A DNA stretch of 64,000 nucleotides from Aidingimonas halophila (GTDB lineage Bacteria; Pseudomonadota; Gammaproteobacteria; Pseudomonadales; Halomonadaceae): positions 124,001-188,000 of the forward strand of contig NZ_FNNI01000001.1 in NCBI RefSeq assembly GCF_900106955.1. The letters are read 5' to 3'. Both the position numbers and the translations under genes were made by a program. Shown one piece after another: positions 9,444 to 18,331 of the stretch; the stretch's first letter is position 1, and every line of letters starts with the position of its first letter. Under the pieces are notes generated by a model. The model saw only the letters and a program-made list of their open reading frames with translations. It ran no database searches and was not told where the DNA came from.

Positions 9444-11179
9444 ATCGTCTCCTGAAACTGCAACTGATGAAGTGCTGCATAGGGGCCGCCACGCACCAGC
9501 AAGTCTTCGTGCGTTCCCTCTTCGACGATTTCTCCATGCTCCATGACCAGGATCCGATCCGCTCGTTCGATCGTGGAGAGTCGATGGGCAATGACGAATG
9601 TCGTACGACCGCGACACACCTCTTCCAGGGCCCGCTGGATATAGCGTTCGGACTCCGTATCGAGTGCTGATGTCGCTTCGTCGAGGATCAGGATGGGCGC
9701 ATTCTTGAAGATGGCTCGTGCGATCGCCAGGCGTTGACGCTGCCCACCGGAGAGCATCACGCCATTATCGCCGATGAGCGTGTCATATCCATTGGGCATA
9801 CGCTCAATGAACTCATGGGCATATGCCGCGCGGGCCGCGGCTTCAATGGCTTCGGACGATGCGTCGTTCACACCATAGGCAATATTATCGGCAATGCTGG
9901 CGTTGAACAGGGTCACCTGCTGTGACACCAGTGCGATTTGACGTCGCAGTGGTGACAATCGGTACTCTTCGATCGGAACATCATCAATACGGATTTCCCC
10001 GGCTGTGGGGCGATAAAAACGTGGCAACAGACTTACCAGAGTCGACTTGCCACTACCGGAGCGACCCACGATGGCAACCATTTCCCCAGGTTCGACCTCG
10101 ATGTCGATGCCCTTCAACACCTCGGGCTGGTCCTCCCCGTAGGCGAAAGACACGTTCTGAATGCGCACATGTCCCTGTAGAGCCGCTGGCTCCCGTGTCC
10201 CCTCATCGCGTTCGGTCGGCTCCCGCATCAAGCTAAAGAGTTCACCGGATGCCGCAATACCCTTTTGGATCTCACTGTTGATCTCGGTCAACTGGCGAAC
10301 CGGCTTTGCCATCAATGAGGCCGCCGTGATGAAGGCGACGAATTCGCCCGGCGTCATATCCGACATAAGCGCAGGGGACATGGCAAACCACACCAACGTG
10401 GCCAACGCGGCAGCGATCAGCAACTGGATGATGGGTGTGGAAATCGCTTTGGTCAGTGCCTCTTTCATGCTCTGCTGGCGATTGTACTCACTGGCATCGG
10501 CAAAGCGGCGTTTCTCATAGTCTTCTGCACCATGTGTCCTGACGACACGATAGCCCGATAGCGCCTCGGAGGCGACATGAGTCACGTCACCCATGGAGTG
10601 CTGAATGCGGCGCGACAAGCGCCGGAATCGCTTACTGGCATAACTGACGACACCGCCAATCAGCGGAGTGACAGCCAGGAACAATAGCGTCAGCATCCAG
10701 TTGGTCCAGAGCAGGTAACCCACCAGGCCAATCACGAACAGTCCTTCACGCAATAGAATCGTCACTGCCCGCGTCGCGGCACCAGTGACCTGTTCGACAT
10801 GGTAGGTGACGCGTGAAATCAGATGACCACTGGAATGGGAATCGAAAAAACGGCCTGGAAGATGCAGCATGTGGTTGAAGACATTACAACGCAGGGTATG
10901 GACCACATTGCGCGCGACATCACTCATGAAATAGGTCCCAAGAAAGGTCCCCAATCCACGAGCCGCGAACATCCCCACGACAAACAGCGGCAGGAACAGC
11001 CGAAAGGCAGCATCCGGGTTCTGGATGCCATCGATCAAGCGCTTCATCATCTCGGCCAATGCAGTACTTGAGGCTGCATAGATCGCATAGCCCACGACAG
11101 CCAGGGAAAAGGAACGCCAGTGAGGTCTGACATAGCCCAGCAGTTGTTTATATGAGGACCAACCCGAGTACTGCGACAC
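9440..11179 (-). CDS. msbA: Lipid A export ATP-binding/permease protein MsbA
   Basis: 579 residues (E. coli 582), a half-size ABC exporter that flips core-lipid A across the inner membrane. The N-terminal domain has six predicted membrane helices (to about residue 310). The nucleotide-binding domain has Walker A GRSGSGKSTL, Q-loop VSQQVTLF, signature LSGGQRQRLAIARA, Walker B ILILDEATSALD and the H-loop in IAHRLST. Its 3' end overlaps lpxK, the arrangement of the enteric msbA-lpxK operon. It follows comEC by 25 bp. Confidence 0.96.
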   Translation of the reverse strand: MSQYSGWSSYKQLLGYVRPHWRSFSLAVVGYAIYAASSTALAEMMKRLIDGIQNPDAAFRLFLPLFVVGMFAARGLGTFLGTYFMSDVARNVVHTLRCNVFNHMLHLPGRFFDSHSSGHLISRVTYHVEQVTGAATRAVTILLREGLFVIGLVGYLLWTNWMLTLLFLAVTPLIGGVVSYASKRFRRLSRRIQHSMGDVTHVASEALSGYRVVRTHGAEDYEKRRFADASEYNRQQSMKEALTKAISTPIIQLLIAAALATLVWFAMSPALMSDMTPGEFVAFITAASLMAKPVRQLTEINSEIQKGIAASGELFSLMREPTERDEGTREPAALQGHVRIQNVSFAYGEDQPEVLKGIDIEVEPGEMVAIVGRSGSGKSTLVSLLPRFYRPTAGEIRIDDVPIEEYRLSPLRRQIALVSQQVTLFNASIADNIAYGVNDASSEAIEAAARAAYAHEFIERMPNGYDTLIGDNGVMLSGGQRQRLAIARAIFKNAPILILDEATSALDTESERYIQRALEEVCRGRTTFVIAHRLSTIERADRILVMEHGEIVEEGTHEDLLVRGGPYAALHQLQFQETM

Positions 11180-11204
11180 ACTTGCTCCGCTACTATTGAT
11201 GACT

Positions 11205-13499
11205 TCAGTCGACAGGTAAACCGCTATTGGGCATTGATTCTACCTGATGGCAGTGGGAGCCGACACCACCGGCCGGTGGCCGTTCCGCGACAATCCGTAT
11301 TCTCGACCCGTCCATGGTCAGTGTCAGGGCCCCATCACTGGCTGTGCTCCAGAGGCAACTTCCCTGTTGCCGAAAACGCCTGACGATCGTGTCATCCGGA
11401 TGGCCAAAAGGATTATCACGGCCTGCACTGAAAACCACGTGACGTGGCGAGAGCGCTTCAAGGAAGCGCCTACCGGAGCTCGTCTTGCTGCCATGGTGGC
11501 CGGCCACCAAGACATCCACAGGCCCCTCCAGCGAGTCGAGCAACTGGCGTTCGACACGATGGCCAACATCGCCGGTGATCAGCAATCGTCGGCGTGGGGA
11601 CGCCACCAGCAACACACAAGAACGATCATTGCTGGTGAGTGTCTCTGACGAATCCGCCGGTGGCCATAGGAACCGGAACCTCACACCATCCCACTGCCAT
11701 GCATCGCCACGCCGACAGGCGTCGGTGGAAACCGCCAGCGACTCGCCGGCGGGCGCCATGAATTGTGCTACCGTATGGGACTTCATGGCATCCAGTCCCC
11801 CGGCATGATCCATGTCACCATGACTGACGATGACGCGATCGAAATGACGCCCCGGCGGCCATAGACTTTCCAACGGCATGAAGCCCGAACGAAACTTCGG
11901 CCCCAGATCGTAGAGTGCCCGATGACTCCGGGTCTGCAGATCAATGGCGAGCCCCTGCCCCACGTCCTGAATTCTGACTTGTATCTCATCGGCCGCCGGC
12001 GTGGGCGCCTCCAATGTCAGAGGAAACAGCAGCAGAACCAAACTGACTCCCCACCGCAACGTTCTGTGTAATCCAGGCAAGGACCAGCATGCCGACAGTA
12101 TCATCAGAGATAACGACAACGGCATGATCATCCAGTGCGGAGGCGTCCACGCCGGTATCATCGTCACAGCCGACGCCAGTACTGTCTGCAGACACTGGCT
12201 CGCCAATTCAAATCCGGACCAGCACACCTCGGCCAGTGGAGGCGCCCAGGCCAACAACCAGCCCAATAGCCCCAGCGGTACCAGAATGCTACTCACCCAG
12301 GGCACAGCCACCAGATTCACCAATGGCGCCACCGGTGCCAGTCGCTGGAAAGCCAGCAGCGCTGCTCCCGCCATCAACGGCGCCAACAGCCACTGCGTAC
12401 GTAGCAGTGCCCACAGCCATCCTCGTACACCACGTGGCCGTGACCGTCCTTGCCACACCACGATCAACAAGCCCACAGCCAGAAACGAGAGCCAAAGCCC
12501 CGGTCGCCACGCTGATAATGGGTCGATGATGATCACCAGGGCCAACGCGAGCCACCATGCCTGCCAGACGCCGGGGGCATGACGGCCACTTGCCACCCAC
12601 AAGCCGATAATGGTCATGATCATCGCTCGCAAGGCCGGGGGCTCGAGGCCGGCCAGTCCGGCATAGCCCGCCGCGGTCAATCCTGCAGCCCACCAGGGCC
12701 ATACCGTCAGACGCCACTGTTCAGGCATCAGCAGGCGAGCTATCCCCCGACATATCATCAGCATACCGGCAGCAATCAGACCGACATGCAACCCCGAGAT
12801 AACCACCAGATGCGTGGTTCCGCTACCGTTGAGCAACTTCCAGTCATCGTCGGCGAGGCGCTCTCCGGCACCCAGGCTGAGTGCAGCCAGCCAGCGACGG
12901 GTTCGATCCCCCAGTTCCTGTTCATCCAGGTATGCCAGCGCTGCTTGACGCAACGACCATGGCGCCGAAGCCAAACGTTCAGCCATGGGCTCATCGCGCA
13001 CATACCCGGTGGCACCGATACCTTCCCGCCACAACCAAGCGCGATAATTGAATGTATGAGGATTGGAAAAGCCACCGGGAGGCCGCAACCTGGTAGTCAA
13101 GGACCAGCGCTCCCCCGTCCGGAGGCGCTGATCTCCGTATAGGGACAATTTCACCAGATCGAGCTTGTCACAACTTGGCAGGTACGAGGATAACGGCCGA
13201 CATCGGTCGACCCGGAAGCGTAAGCGCGTTATATCATCGGCAAACTCACTGGATACAACACGGCCTTCCAAACGCAGATCCTGGCGCGACAGACCTTCCG
13301 GTAACTCGGCACCTGTCGAGAGCAGAATGCATGAAGCGGTCCAGCCCAGTGCCGCCATCATCATGACTCGCTTGGGACGCCGCACGGCCATCAACATTGC
13401 CAATGCCCATGACTCGAACAGCCCGGGAGGCGCCCAATGTCCCAAGACGACTCCCGCCAACGCAGCAAGCGCCGCTGGCATAGCCCAACCGATTTGCAT
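11205..13499 (-). CDS. comEC: ComEC/Rec2-type DNA uptake channel protein
   Basis: 764 residues from the chosen start. N-terminal membrane segments are followed by the DUF4131 region, the competence domain with many helices (about 200-500, including HLVVISGLHVGLIA), and a C-terminal metallo-beta-lactamase-like domain with HGDMDHAGG and GHHGSKTSSG. The family carries single-stranded DNA across the inner membrane during transformation. Start: GTG 13529 and ATG 13526 are in frame, but ATG 13499 has GAGG 8 nt upstream and begins the hydrophobic segment. The gene looks intact. The position upstream of msbA is as in E. coli (ycaI). Confidence 0.9.
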   Translation of the reverse strand: MQIGWAMPAALAALAGVVLGHWAPPGLFESWALAMLMAVRRPKRVMMMAALGWTASCILLSTGAELPEGLSRQDLRLEGRVVSSEFADDITRLRFRVDRCRPLSSYLPSCDKLDLVKLSLYGDQRLRTGERWSLTTRLRPPGGFSNPHTFNYRAWLWREGIGATGYVRDEPMAERLASAPWSLRQAALAYLDEQELGDRTRRWLAALSLGAGERLADDDWKLLNGSGTTHLVVISGLHVGLIAAGMLMICRGIARLLMPEQWRLTVWPWWAAGLTAAGYAGLAGLEPPALRAMIMTIIGLWVASGRHAPGVWQAWWLALALVIIIDPLSAWRPGLWLSFLAVGLLIVVWQGRSRPRGVRGWLWALLRTQWLLAPLMAGAALLAFQRLAPVAPLVNLVAVPWVSSILVPLGLLGWLLAWAPPLAEVCWSGFELASQCLQTVLASAVTMIPAWTPPHWMIMPLSLSLMILSACWSLPGLHRTLRWGVSLVLLLFPLTLEAPTPAADEIQVRIQDVGQGLAIDLQTRSHRALYDLGPKFRSGFMPLESLWPPGRHFDRVIVSHGDMDHAGGLDAMKSHTVAQFMAPAGESLAVSTDACRRGDAWQWDGVRFRFLWPPADSSETLTSNDRSCVLLVASPRRRLLITGDVGHRVERQLLDSLEGPVDVLVAGHHGSKTSSGRRFLEALSPRHVVFSAGRDNPFGHPDDTIVRRFRQQGSCLWSTASDGALTLTMDGSRIRIVAERPPAGGVGSHCHQVESMPNSGLPVD

Positions 13500-13605
13500 T
13501 CCGTTGCCCTCGGTTTGGTTCGCCATCACTGCTCAAGCCGACAGCATGGCGAGACATGAAACTTGTATGGATAATGGGTCGAGTTCGAAAGGCCAGAGGG
13601 ACGCC

Positions 13606-14136
13606 ATGCCGCGCCGGTTCCTTCAGCGTTACCTTCCCCATCCCGATGCGCTCAAGCGCAATCGGTCGCTGCGCGTTATCGAGCCCCTCATCAGTGATGC
13701 GTCACTCTGGATGCTTTCACGACGTAGTGTGGCCAACGCGTTCATGGTCGGCCTGTTCAGTGCGCTGCTCCCTATCCCTTTTCAGATGCTGCTGGCCGCG
13801 TTCGGGGCCTGGCTGCTTCGTTGTAATCTGCCGCTATCGGTCGGCCTGGTCTGGATCACCAACCCACTCACCATGCCACTGATATATTACGGTAATTACC
13901 GCCTGGGGAGTTGGCTACTGGATACCCCGGCTCGCGAGGCTCCCGAAAGAGTCTCTACACGCTGGGTCGCCGAACAGGCAATGGATATTCTTCCAGCACT
14001 CACCATCGGATCGTTGGTCAGCGCCCTCATCGCGGGGTTACTCGGCAATCTGATCATCCGCTTGATCTGGCGCTGGCATGTTTCACGCAACTGGCGTCGC
14101 CGTCGACGGCGACGCCTGCGCTTTCGTCACCGTTAG
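13606..14136 (+). CDS. DUF2062 membrane protein
   Basis: 176 residues. The N-terminus MPRRFLQRYLPHPDALK is basic. Two or three membrane segments follow (about 45-75 and 130-160), with the DUF2062 landmark FSALLPIPFQM and the conserved ITNPLTMPLIYY. The C-terminus is extremely Arg-rich (RRRRRRRLRFRHR). No biochemical function is known to me for the family. It often lies between comEC and lolD in gammaproteobacteria, as here. The ATG at 13606 has AGAGGG about 6 nt upstream. It runs convergent to lolD with a 10-bp gap. Confidence 0.85.
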   Translation: MPRRFLQRYLPHPDALKRNRSLRVIEPLISDASLWMLSRRSVANAFMVGLFSALLPIPFQMLLAAFGAWLLRCNLPLSVGLVWITNPLTMPLIYYGNYRLGSWLLDTPAREAPERVSTRWVAEQAMDILPALTIGSLVSALIAGLLGNLIIRLIWRWHVSRNWRRRRRRRLRFRHR

Positions 14137-14146
14137 GTCCTGATCG

Positions 14147-14860
14147 TCAAGCCGTTGTGAGGTGGCCATCATCCAGCTGCATGACGCGGTCTTGATGATT
14201 GGCCAGGGCCATGTCATGCGTTACGACCACAAACGCACATGCCGTGGTATCTGCCAGCTCGTCCATCAGGGCCAGGATATTTGCCGCAGTGGACTGGTCG
14301 AGATTGCCGGTCGGTTCATCCATCAGGACCAAGCTGGGATCGGTGACCAATGCACGTGCAATGGCGACACGTTGCCGCTCACCGCCGGAAAGTTCACCTG
14401 GCTTGTGGTCAGCACGATCCCCCATCCCGACTCGCCCGAGGATTTCCATGGCACGTGACTGCGCCTGGGCACGTTTTTGTCCCCGGATGATCAATGGCAG
14501 GGCAGCATTTTCCAGAGCCGTCAGTTCTGCCAGTAGATGATGGAACTGATACACGAAGCCGATGTGCCGATTCCTGAAGCGCCCCAATGCCGCATCATTG
14601 AGTTCGGAAAGTGCCTGGCCGGCAACCCACACGTCGCCGCCGGAGGGTTTGTCCAGGCCACCGAGCAGATTGAGTAGCGTCGTTTTACCGGAACCCGAGC
14701 TGCCAACGATAGCGACCCGTTCACCTGCACTGACATCGAGTTCCAGCGCATTCAGTACCGTCAGGTCCCGCGGCCCTTCCCGGTAAGTTCGCGTTAACCC
14801 ACGACAGCACAAGAGCACATCGTTACCGCTTGTGGATTCCCGGGATTTCCGACCGTCCAT
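14147..14860 (-). CDS. lolD: Lipoprotein-releasing ABC transporter ATPase LolD
   Basis: 237 residues (E. coli 233). It is the cytoplasmic ATPase that powers release of outer-membrane lipoproteins to LolA. Walker A is GSSGSGKTTLLNLLGG, the LolD-typical segment FVYQFHHLLAELTALEN follows, the signature is LSGGERQRVAIARAL, Walker B LVLMDEPTGNLD, and the switch His is in VVTHDMALA. The frame starts at ATG 14878 inside the permease gene, but ATG 14860 has GAGGAG 6 nt upstream and follows the permease stop by 10 bp, so it is preferred. Confidence 0.95.
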   Translation of the reverse strand: MDGRKSRESTSGNDVLLCCRGLTRTYREGPRDLTVLNALELDVSAGERVAIVGSSGSGKTTLLNLLGGLDKPSGGDVWVAGQALSELNDAALGRFRNRHIGFVYQFHHLLAELTALENAALPLIIRGQKRAQAQSRAMEILGRVGMGDRADHKPGELSGGERQRVAIARALVTDPSLVLMDEPTGNLDQSTAANILALMDELADTTACAFVVVTHDMALANHQDRVMQLDDGHLTTA

Positions 14861-14870
14861 TGCCGTCTCC

Positions 14871-16112
14871 TCATTCATAACGCAACACCTCCGCAGGCTG
14901 GACTCGTGAGGCGCGCCAGGCCGGATACAGTGTCGACAGGAACGTCAACGTTACCGCGGCAGCAACGATATTGCCGACATCCGCCCAATTGAGACGCGAC
15001 GGCAAGTCACTGATGAAATAGACGTTGGCATTCAGGAACTGGATATTCAGCACGCTCTCCACCCAGCCGATAACATCCGAAATCCCCAGGGCGAGGGCGA
15101 TACCCAGCACGACGCCGGCGAGAATCCCGATGAAACCGATCGCCAATCCCTGAACGATGAAGATTCCCATGATCGAACGCGGGGTCGCGCCGATCGTTCT
15201 CAATATGGCAATGTCGGCGTGCTTGTCGGTCACCACCATGACCAGTGTCGACACGATATTGAAAGCCGCCACTGCAATGATGACCGTCAGCAGGAGCCCG
15301 ATCATGCGCTTCTCCATGGCAATGGCTTCGAACAGGTTGCCACGAGTGTATGTCCAGTCCAGGCCACGGAAATCGGACCCCAATTCATTGATGATCGCCT
15401 GCGTCTCGTCACTGGCTGCAAACAGATCATCAAGCTCCAGCCGAACACCTTCGACGGCCTCTCCCAAGCGCGCCAGACGCTGCATATCCTCAATGTTGGC
15501 GTAGGCCAGATTCCCATCGAGATCGGCGCCGACACTGAATATGCCACTCACCGTGAAGCGCTTCAGCCGAGGGAAAACGCCGGCTGGCGTGATCGAGGCC
15601 TCGGGTACCAACAACGTGACCTGGTCACCGACCCCGACCCCCAGGTTGCGTGCCAGCATGCTTCCCAGGACGACGTGCCACTCGCCAGACTCAAGGTCGT
15701 CCAGAGTTCCCTCGACCATGTGCTCGTCGATGATCGACACGTCACTTTCACGGGAGGGCTCGATACCATTGACCATGGCGCCTTCATTACGCCCTCCAAC
15801 AGAGAACATGCCCTGCTGTTCGACGTACGGAGCCGCGCCAATGACGCGCTCCCGTTCCGTCAAACGATCTGCCAGGCCTTGCCAGTCCTCCAGACCTCCC
15901 GACTTCTCGATCTTGGTATGAGGTACCATGCCGAGTATCCGGGTGCGCAGTTCGTGATCGAAACCGTTCATGACGGATAACACCAGGATCAATACCGCCA
16001 CGCCCAGTGTCAGCCCCAGCATCGAGGTCAATGAAATGAAAGAAATGAAATGATTGCGGCGCTTGGCTCTGACGTAACGCAGGCCTAGCATGAATGGCAG
16101 ACGATCGAGCAT
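14871..16112 (-). CDS. Lipoprotein-releasing permease, LolC/LolE family (possibly LolF)
   Basis: 413 residues with the LolC/E layout: one N-terminal membrane helix after the family motif GLRYVRAKRRNHFISFIS, a large periplasmic domain (about 50-270), then three helices with an FtsX-type core (VAAFNIVSTLVMVV, IGATPRSIMGIF). It pairs with LolD to extract lipoproteins from the inner membrane. Enterobacteria and Pseudomonas have separate lolC and lolE flanking lolD; only one permease gene occurs here. That suggests a homodimeric LolF as in Acinetobacter and Francisella, unless a second copy lies elsewhere. An AAGGA lies about 10 nt before ATG 16112. Confidence 0.88.
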   Translation of the reverse strand: MLDRLPFMLGLRYVRAKRRNHFISFISLTSMLGLTLGVAVLILVLSVMNGFDHELRTRILGMVPHTKIEKSGGLEDWQGLADRLTERERVIGAAPYVEQQGMFSVGGRNEGAMVNGIEPSRESDVSIIDEHMVEGTLDDLESGEWHVVLGSMLARNLGVGVGDQVTLLVPEASITPAGVFPRLKRFTVSGIFSVGADLDGNLAYANIEDMQRLARLGEAVEGVRLELDDLFAASDETQAIINELGSDFRGLDWTYTRGNLFEAIAMEKRMIGLLLTVIIAVAAFNIVSTLVMVVTDKHADIAILRTIGATPRSIMGIFIVQGLAIGFIGILAGVVLGIALALGISDVIGWVESVLNIQFLNANVYFISDLPSRLNWADVGNIVAAAVTLTFLSTLYPAWRASRVQPAEVLRYE

Positions 16113-16194
16113 CGCATTCGGTTCCTTGTCAGCGGGCGCTCATGGTACGTTTTTTTACCAACGGGCACATCATCGTTGCAGATAACCGGCCAGC

Positions 16195-16223
16195 TTGTTT
16201 TCTACCGGCATCGGTTTTACATT
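16195..16223 (+). promoter_or_regulatory. Probable aguAB promoter
   Basis: TTGTTT (16195-16200), 17-nt spacer and TACATT (16218-16223), facing aguA. The predicted start of transcription near 16230 leaves a leader of about 48 nt. Confidence 0.5.
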
Positions 16224-16277
16224 GCTTTTCCTGCCAACGGCCTGGACCCGCCAAGAGCATACCGATCAGAGACCTTC

Positions 16278-17321
16278 ATGGCTAACTGCTTGTTCCCCGA
16301 ATGGTACCCTCAAGATGCAATACAGTTGACCTGGCCGCATCCCGAAAGCGACTGGGCACCGCTGTTGAGTCGACTCGAAGCAACGCTGGAGACGCTCGTG
16401 GCGGTCATTGCCCGCTATCAGCATGTACTGATCAGCGTGGCGGACGGCGGCACCCGGCAACGTCTGCTGACCACTTTCACTCAAATGGGGATCGATACGC
16501 AGCGACTGCGGCTTTATGTCGCACCCAGCGATGATACCTGGGCTCGCGATCATGGGCCGATCGCCGTGGCACGAGAGGGCCATCCCCACCTGCTGGATTA
16601 CACCTTCACTGGCTGGGGTGGCAAGTTTCCCGCGTCTCTCGACAACACGTTGACTCGCCGACTGGTCGACCAGGGCGCGTTTTCTGCCACGGTAGAGACC
16701 CGCTCCTTGGTACTGGAAGGAGGAGCGATCGACACCGACGGTCAAGGCACACTGTTAACCACCCGAGCCTGCCTGCTCAACCCCAACCGCAACCGGCAGT
16801 GGGAGCAAACCGATATCGAAAAGCAATTGCGTCGGGACTTGGGAATCGAACGATTTCTTTGGCTGGAACACGGCCATCTCGAGGGGGATGACACGGATAG
16901 CCATATCGATACCCTTGCACGTTTCTGCGATCACGGGACTATTGCCTATGTCCGTTGCGAGGACCAAAGTGACAGCCATTATCCTGAACTGGCTGCGATG
17001 GAAGCCGAGCTGCGTGCCATGCGACAACCCGATGGCACTCCCTACCGACTGATTCCGTTGCCCTGGCCATCTCCCTGTCGGGATCCGGAAGACGGTCATC
17101 GACTACCGGCGACCTACGCCAACTTCTTGATCATCAACGGTGCCGTGCTGGTACCCGCTTATGGTGATGCCGCGGACCAACATGCAATCCAGGCATTGCA
17201 AAATGCATTTCCTGCCCGCGATATCATTCCCATCGACTGTCGCACCGTCATACGTCAGCATGGAAGTCTACACTGTCTGACCATGCAACTACCGTGCGGC
17301 AGTCTCAATCTGTCACCATGA
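16278..17321 (+). CDS. aguA: Agmatine deiminase
   Basis: 347 residues of the peptidylarginine-deiminase-like family (PF04371). Conserved blocks are DDTWARDHGPI, FTGWGGKF, LEGGAID, the segment GHLEGDDTDSHIDTLARF with the catalytic His/Asp, and GSLHCLTMQLP with the expected nucleophile Cys333. The family hydrolyses agmatine to N-carbamoylputrescine and ammonia. The N-terminus LFPEWYPQDAIQLTWPHP fits the start at ATG 16278; the frame is open upstream to 16176 but without family sequence. aguB follows by 29 bp, which supports agmatine rather than protein arginine as substrate. Confidence 0.9.
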   Translation: MANCLFPEWYPQDAIQLTWPHPESDWAPLLSRLEATLETLVAVIARYQHVLISVADGGTRQRLLTTFTQMGIDTQRLRLYVAPSDDTWARDHGPIAVAREGHPHLLDYTFTGWGGKFPASLDNTLTRRLVDQGAFSATVETRSLVLEGGAIDTDGQGTLLTTRACLLNPNRNRQWEQTDIEKQLRRDLGIERFLWLEHGHLEGDDTDSHIDTLARFCDHGTIAYVRCEDQSDSHYPELAAMEAELRAMRQPDGTPYRLIPLPWPSPCRDPEDGHRLPATYANFLIINGAVLVPAYGDAADQHAIQALQNAFPARDIIPIDCRTVIRQHGSLHCLTMQLPCGSLNLSP

Positions 17322-17350
17322 ATTCCATCATTACTTGAAGGTAGGAAGCG

Positions 17351-18247
17351 ATGACGACGACATTGACAGCGGGACTGGTTCAACAAGCCGCCTGGCCCGA
17401 CAAATCAAGAAGCCTGGCAGCGAGTGAAGCTGGCATACGCCAGTTGGCTTCTGATGGCGCCCAATTGGTTCTCCTGCAGGAATTGCACGCCACGCACTAT
17501 TTCTGCCAGTACGAGGATACAGAGTTGTTCGAATTGGCCGAGCCGCTGGATGGACCGACCGGCAGTTGGTTGGCGGCTCTGGCAGCGGAACTCGACATTG
17601 TCCTCGTGGGCTCTGTATTCGAGCGTCGAGCTCCAGGCATCTATCACAATACCGCGGTCGTCTACGATCGTCAGCGGGGACGTATTGGCCACTATCGCAA
17701 GATGCATATTCCCGATGACCCTGGATTCTATGAAAAATTCTATTTCACGCCTGGAGACCACGACGATGGCCAGGGCTTCCATCCCATCGATACATCGGTC
17801 GGCCGATTGGGTGTTTTGGTATGCTGGGATCAATGGTATCCGGAAGCCGCACGCCTGATGGCATTGGCCGGCGCCGATCTATTATTGTATCCCACGGCCA
17901 TCGGTTGGCATCCACCTGATGACGATGCAGAAAAAGTCCGCCAGAAAGATGCCTGGACCTTGATCCAACGTTCTCATGGCGTCGCCAACGGCATGCCGGT
18001 CATGGTAGCGAACCGTATCGGCCATGAGCCCGACCTCTCGGGTGTCAGTGATGGTATCGATTTCTGGGGTGGCAGTTTCATATGCGGTCCCCAAGGAGAA
18101 ATGCTCGCTCATGCCGGGGAAGAAGATACAACACTGATTGTCGATATTGACCTGACTCACAGTGAACATACCCGCCGCCTGTGGCCCTACCTGCGCGATC
18201 GTCGTATCGATGCTTATGGCGACCTGACAAGACGGTACCGGGACTGA
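17351..18247 (+). CDS. aguB: N-carbamoylputrescine amidohydrolase
   Basis: 298 residues of the carbon-nitrogen hydrolase (nitrilase) superfamily. The catalytic triad is visible as Glu44 (LLQELHATHYFC), Lys117 (YRKMHIPDDPGFYEKFYF) and Cys158 (VLVCWDQWYPEAARL). These blocks are diagnostic of the AguB subfamily, which makes putrescine, CO2 and ammonia from N-carbamoylputrescine. A strong AGGTAGGA site lies just before ATG 17351. With aguA it completes the agmatine route to putrescine; an arginine decarboxylase is not in the window. Confidence 0.95.
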   Translation: MTTTLTAGLVQQAAWPDKSRSLAASEAGIRQLASDGAQLVLLQELHATHYFCQYEDTELFELAEPLDGPTGSWLAALAAELDIVLVGSVFERRAPGIYHNTAVVYDRQRGRIGHYRKMHIPDDPGFYEKFYFTPGDHDDGQGFHPIDTSVGRLGVLVCWDQWYPEAARLMALAGADLLLYPTAIGWHPPDDDAEKVRQKDAWTLIQRSHGVANGMPVMVANRIGHEPDLSGVSDGIDFWGGSFICGPQGEMLAHAGEEDTTLIVDIDLTHSEHTRRLWPYLRDRRIDAYGDLTRRYRD

Positions 18248-18288
18248 GCGGCCGATGTACGGACTGCAACAACGCATGCCTCTAGCAT

Positions 18289-18306
18289 CGTCAGGACACC
18301 CTGACG
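18289..18306. terminator. Small hairpin between convergent aguB and the Nudix gene
   Basis: CGTCAGG/CCTGACG with a 4-nt ACAC loop sits in the 84-bp convergent gap. There is no T-tract on either side, so a termination role is only suggested by position. Confidence 0.35.
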
Positions 18307-18331
18307 AGTATGTCGCAGCCCGTACGTCCGC

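Noticed and set aside
15219-15980. 253-residue plus-strand ORF opposite the lolC/E-type permease
   Set aside because: Shadow of a clear membrane protein gene; no coding features of its own.
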